A stretch of DNA of 64,000 bases from Capsicum annuum (taxonomy: Eukaryota; Streptophyta; Magnoliopsida; Solanales; Solanaceae), in assembly GCF_002878395.1 (NCBI RefSeq), contig NC_061120.1, forward strand, positions 98,594,654 through 98,658,653, given 5' to 3'. Below the pieces are notes generated by a model that worked only from the letters and a program-made list of their open reading frames with translations, was not told the origin of the DNA and did not search any database. Position numbers and translations under genes: made by a program. Positions 61,900 to 64,000 of the stretch are shown piece after piece. Position 1 is the stretch's first letter, and each line of letters starts with the position of its first letter.

Positions 61900-62082
61900 T
61901 GAATTACGCACCTTTTCAAATCTTTATTTTTTCCCAAAATCAAAACAGATAACTCTAAAATAATTACATTTTGAATTAAGCTACAAATATCAAATAAACA
62001 TTTGAGATTAAATTATGCATCAACACTAGAATAGAAGGTGCAGTTATGCTTCGTATCAGTTTTCACAAATTTGCTTAATCTT
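61900..62082. other. AT-rich spacer, possible 3' flank of the lyase fragment
   Basis: Between the repeat array and the lyase stop codon. On the - strand it would be 3' UTR and downstream sequence. No clear polyadenylation signal chosen. Confidence 0.3.
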
Positions 62083-62258
62083 CTAGGTAGGCCCAGTCTT
62101 GATTGCATAGTCTAAATCATCTATCAAGTCATTGACATCTTCAATCCCAACTGAAATTCTGATCAGATCCTCAGTAAGACCTCTAGCCTCTCGTACTTCA
62201 GCCGGTCTAGTTGCATGGGACATGAAGCAAGGAAAGTTTTTAAGTGACTTGACGCTTC
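62083..62258 (-). pseudogene. Last exon of cystathionine beta-lyase (fragment)
   Basis: The - strand runs from a splice acceptor ('atttgcag' just above 62258) to a TAG stop (62083-62085). It reads GSVKSLKNFPCFMSHATRPA, then EVREARGLTEDLIRISVGIE and DVNDLIDDLDYAIKTGPT. This matches the C-terminus of plant cystathionine beta-lyase, the plastid PLP enzyme that splits cystathionine to homocysteine in methionine synthesis. It includes the conserved SVKSL and the MSHA-x-x-P substrate-site loop, with the 'TEDLIRISVGIED' block that closes the Cys/Met-metabolism PLP family. This exon is open and normal-looking. The exon before it (63090-63192) has an internal stop, so the locus is a pseudogene or captured fragment. 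The rest of the gene (catalytic Lys, PLP domain) is absent. Confidence 0.88.
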
Positions 62259-63089
62259 CTGCAAATTTTCAGGATCACATAACACATTTGGATGGCAACA
62301 AAAGGAAAACTTAAATGGAAGAAGAGGTACATAATGAATGGCATCAATATAGGCATAGATTTGAATTAAATATGATATGTAAGATCTGAACAAGAGTGGT
62401 CATTTGATGAATAATTTGCATCACTCAGTACTATACCATTGTCCTGTGGACAAGTTCAAGAGGTCAAATTGTTCCAGTGCCATACAGATGTTTACAAGAA
62501 GAGTTATTGTGATTTTCATCTTTATTCGACATCCATATTTGTTCTCTCCCCTAGTATAAAACAAAATCTGCAATTATAATTGAAGCTGAAAATCTGATCT
62601 CCAGCTAGTTTATCCTAAAAACAACCAAAAGGCCTAATAATTGCCTATGTCTATCTCTCTTGCCACTGGAAGTATTCAATGGATAGTAGATATACTTGAG
62701 TCAAGTTTGATATGAAGTAGTTCAACACACCATCTCCTAGTCTTTTTGTTAGATTTAAAGTTTAAATGCTTCCATCTCTTTCTGCATTGTTCATTCTTAC
62801 AGTTTGTTATTACACGGTGTTTTTAAAAAGCAACATTGTTTTGATACTCCTTAACAATCTGTCTATTCCACACAAAGGAGAAGACACATTTAAGAATAAA
62901 CACCGTTAACTTCTGAGATTTTCATCCCCGCTAGAATATAGTTTCAACCTTCCCAACACAAACAATACTGCATGTTTACAATCATCAACATGAAAAAGAG
63001 AGAGGCCAAAATCATGTATTGTACACTTTGATAAGAAAAAGTGATTTTAGGTATCGGAGAAAGTAATTGAGCATAAGTTGAAACTTAAC
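62259..63089 (-). other. Intron between the two lyase exons
   Basis: 831 bp, GT (63088-63089, - strand 'gttaag') to AG ('tttgcag' at the low end). AT-rich, with no coding content found. Phase 1 on both sides (G|GA), as expected for the Gly before SVKSL. Confidence 0.75.
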
Positions 63090-63192
63090 CAAAATTGACA
63101 GTAATGTTGATGTATTTGGTAGCCTCAGCAATATGCTACAAGAGTGCCAAATAACCTGTCAGAACACTTAGGACCAATTCTTCGCCCTCAGC
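63090..63192 (-). pseudogene. Penultimate exon of cystathionine beta-lyase with nonsense codon
   Basis: 103 bp between an acceptor ('acttgcag') and donor ('gttaag'). It reads AEGEELVLSVLTGYLALL, a stop, HIAEATKYINITVNF and the first base of Gly. Plant cystathionine beta-lyases have a closely similar segment ending in a TKYF-type motif before SVKSL. Codon 19 is TAG (63136-63138), where the family has Lys. Phase agrees exactly with the last exon, so both come from one gene copy. Some changes near the start (EGEEL) also depart from the family. Confidence 0.85.
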
Positions 63193-63372
63193 CTGCAAGT
63201 TTATCGAGAATCAGACACGTATCTTTCAAGGGAAAGCTCAAAATCTCCAAAAATATTGTTGCACACGCATCAGGAGGGCCTGACAAGCACATGGTGATAT
63301 TTTGAGATAAAATAAACAAGAGCAAGGAAACAATTAGAAATGAGAAGAAAGAAAGAAAGAAAGGGAATTAAC
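63193..63372 (-). other. Junction region between lyase-like and enolase-like fragments
   Basis: No coding similarity seen. The breakpoint between the two source genes must lie here. Contains a GAAA-rich run at 63342-63364. Confidence 0.5.
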
Positions 63373-63433
63373 GTGTTCCAATCTGGTTGTATTTTGCCAG
63401 TCGCTCATTTCGGCAGGGTGCTCCCGTCTTGAT
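63373..63433 (-). pseudogene. Enolase exon fragment (substrate-Lys segment)
   Basis: After acceptor 'ctaacgcag' the - strand reads IKTGAPCRNERLAKYNQIGT. Enolases have the conserved 'IKTGAPCRSERLAKYNQ' here; its Lys contacts substrate in characterised enolases. After NQ the family continues with a Leu-Leu-Arg-Ile block, which is missing. The donor at 63371-63372 ('gttaat') is a guess. The C-terminal end of enolase is not found. Confidence 0.85.
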
Positions 63434-63532
63434 CTGCGTTAGAAGAGAATTTAAAAGAATATTAGTATGATGCTGGAGGTTAAAAGAGTGGAAAAGATTA
63501 ACCAACATTTAATAGCTGGAAGTCGAGAATAC

Positions 63533-63679
63533 CTATCCACTAGCCAAACCAACAGATAGATCTGCGATAAAATTATCCTCTGTTTCCCCACTTCGGTGAC
63601 TGACCATAACACCCCTGTCCGCAGCTTTGGATTCTAGTGCCGCTTCAATGGATTTTGTCACAGTACAATTCATGTAAAC
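63533..63679 (-). pseudogene. ENO1: Plastidial-type enolase (ENO1-like) exon with nonsense codon
   Basis: 147 bp, 49 codons, between acceptor 'attgcag' and donor 'gtattc'. It reads [37 protein letters not shown] and SVGLASG, then TAG (63533-63535) where enolases have Gln before IKTGAP. The SHRSGETED block holds the His-Arg-Ser residues that bind phosphoenolpyruvate in glycolytic enolase. The wording '[34 protein letters not shown]' is closest to the plastid isoform ENO1 as I know it. The first residues (VYMN) replace the usual VNQIG, and a Trp before GVMV is Arg. The next exon follows in phase. The upstream catalytic domain is not in the window. Confidence 0.88.
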
Positions 63680-64000
63680 CTGCAATAACCTGCAATATTT
63701 TGAAAAATAATGAGTCAGGTATTCACTAGCCTATGTTTCTATCTAAGAGGATTGAACCCGTAAATAACATGATATTGAAAAAGGTTGCTGTTTCTATGTC
63801 GGAATTTTCTCCATTTCCCATTCAAACTTGAAACAGAACTATACATAAGAAAAGAGATATAGTTCATGAGAACTCTGACGAGTCAAGTGCTTCAAGTCAC
63901 ATCCCAAAAAAGGGACTCAAATTAATCCTAAGTTGAGTCGGAGTCTTCACTTTCGATGCCGCAGCCGTGTAGGTTTCTCCAAAAATACACTACTACTGAA
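63680..64000. other. Sequence upstream of the enolase fragment, nothing recognised
   Basis: On the - strand this should be intron and then the preceding enolase exon, but no enolase coding similarity is seen up to the window edge. A pack-type capture boundary may lie here or beyond. Confidence 0.35.

Larger units (their letters stand above)
61179..64000. mobile_element. Candidate CACTA-type transposon carrying captured gene fragments (left end only)
   Basis: The interrupted LTR is followed by 'cgctacaagaaaaatag', one base from the common plant CACTA terminus CACTACAAGAAAA, with 'cta' before it as a possible 3-bp target duplication. A subterminal repeat array follows (61371-61644 and decaying to about 61900), a hallmark of CACTA ends. 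Exon fragments of cystathionine beta-lyase and plastidial enolase lie beyond. No transposase is seen and the right terminus is outside the window, so the extent is inferred. Confidence 0.55.

Noticed and set aside
62163..62393. 76-codon - strand frame overlapping the lyase exon
   Set aside because: It runs through the last exon in the wrong frame and into the intron; the lyase frame with splice acceptor explains the exon.
63098..63192. First read as the missing C-terminal exon of enolase (LR..EEL-like start)
   Set aside because: The rest of the exon (VLSVLTG, EATKYINITVNF) and its splice phase match cystathionine beta-lyase instead.
1..64000. tRNA, rRNA or small nuclear RNA genes
   Set aside because: No cloverleaf-compatible A/B box pair or rRNA core noticed; the tRNA-like matches found are primer-binding sites.

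Overview
This is plant nuclear DNA, almost certainly dicot and most likely Solanaceae (inferred from AT-rich nested Ty3/gypsy chromoviruses primed by initiator tRNA-Met, large non-autonomous LTR elements and RTE/L1-type LINE debris of the kind seen in Solanum and Capsicum heterochromatin; species not provable from the sequence). I see no intact host gene. Nearly every base up to about 61.2 kb can be assigned to a retroelement, and all coding sequence is broken by stops, frameshifts or deletions.

Layout. 1-938: decayed gypsy LTR on the + strand. 939-6252: an Athila/Tat-like non-autonomous element (5' LTR, tRNA-Asp-type primer site, gag-like remnant, truncated 3' LTR). 6253-7510: unclassified repeat debris. 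7511-31428: a giant LARD-like element on the - strand with LTRs of about 3.7-4.2 kb and a 2.6 kb interior with no recognisable pol. Its left LTR is split twice, by a LINE (7741-11455) and by a complete Tekay/Del chromovirus, 'element A' (14756-24477). 31429-33243: a Tat/Athila-type LTR. 33244-46805: a truncated chromovirus 'H' (gag and 5' LTR) whose gag was split by a second complete chromovirus, 'element B' (33542-43433). 46825-61178: stacked chromovirus LTR fragments, the last of which is split by a third complete chromovirus, 'element C' (50714-60861, perfect 5-bp target duplication).

At 61179 that LTR is interrupted again by a CACTA-type terminus followed by a 55-bp subterminal repeat array. 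Beyond it, on the - strand, lie exon fragments of two unrelated host genes: two exons of plastidial enolase (ENO1) followed by the last two exons of cystathionine beta-lyase. Both retain splice sites and phase, and both carry a nonsense codon. The interrupted LTR does not resume before the window ends, so the exons lie inside whatever inserted there. This is the most interesting part of the window: a candidate Pack-CACTA (gene-fragment-capturing transposon) carrying a chimera of two genes.

A second unusual feature is in element B. The primer-binding site next to its 5' LTR is gone, and a 46-bp copy of the sequence flanking the other end of the element occupies its place. The three chromoviruses share the order gag-PR-RT-RNaseH-IN-chromodomain on the - strand. 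Their U3 regions carry CG-rich partly palindromic patches or 172-bp tandem repeats upstream of TATA-like sequence, and the two LTRs of each element differ often at CpG sites, as expected of methylated, silenced copies.
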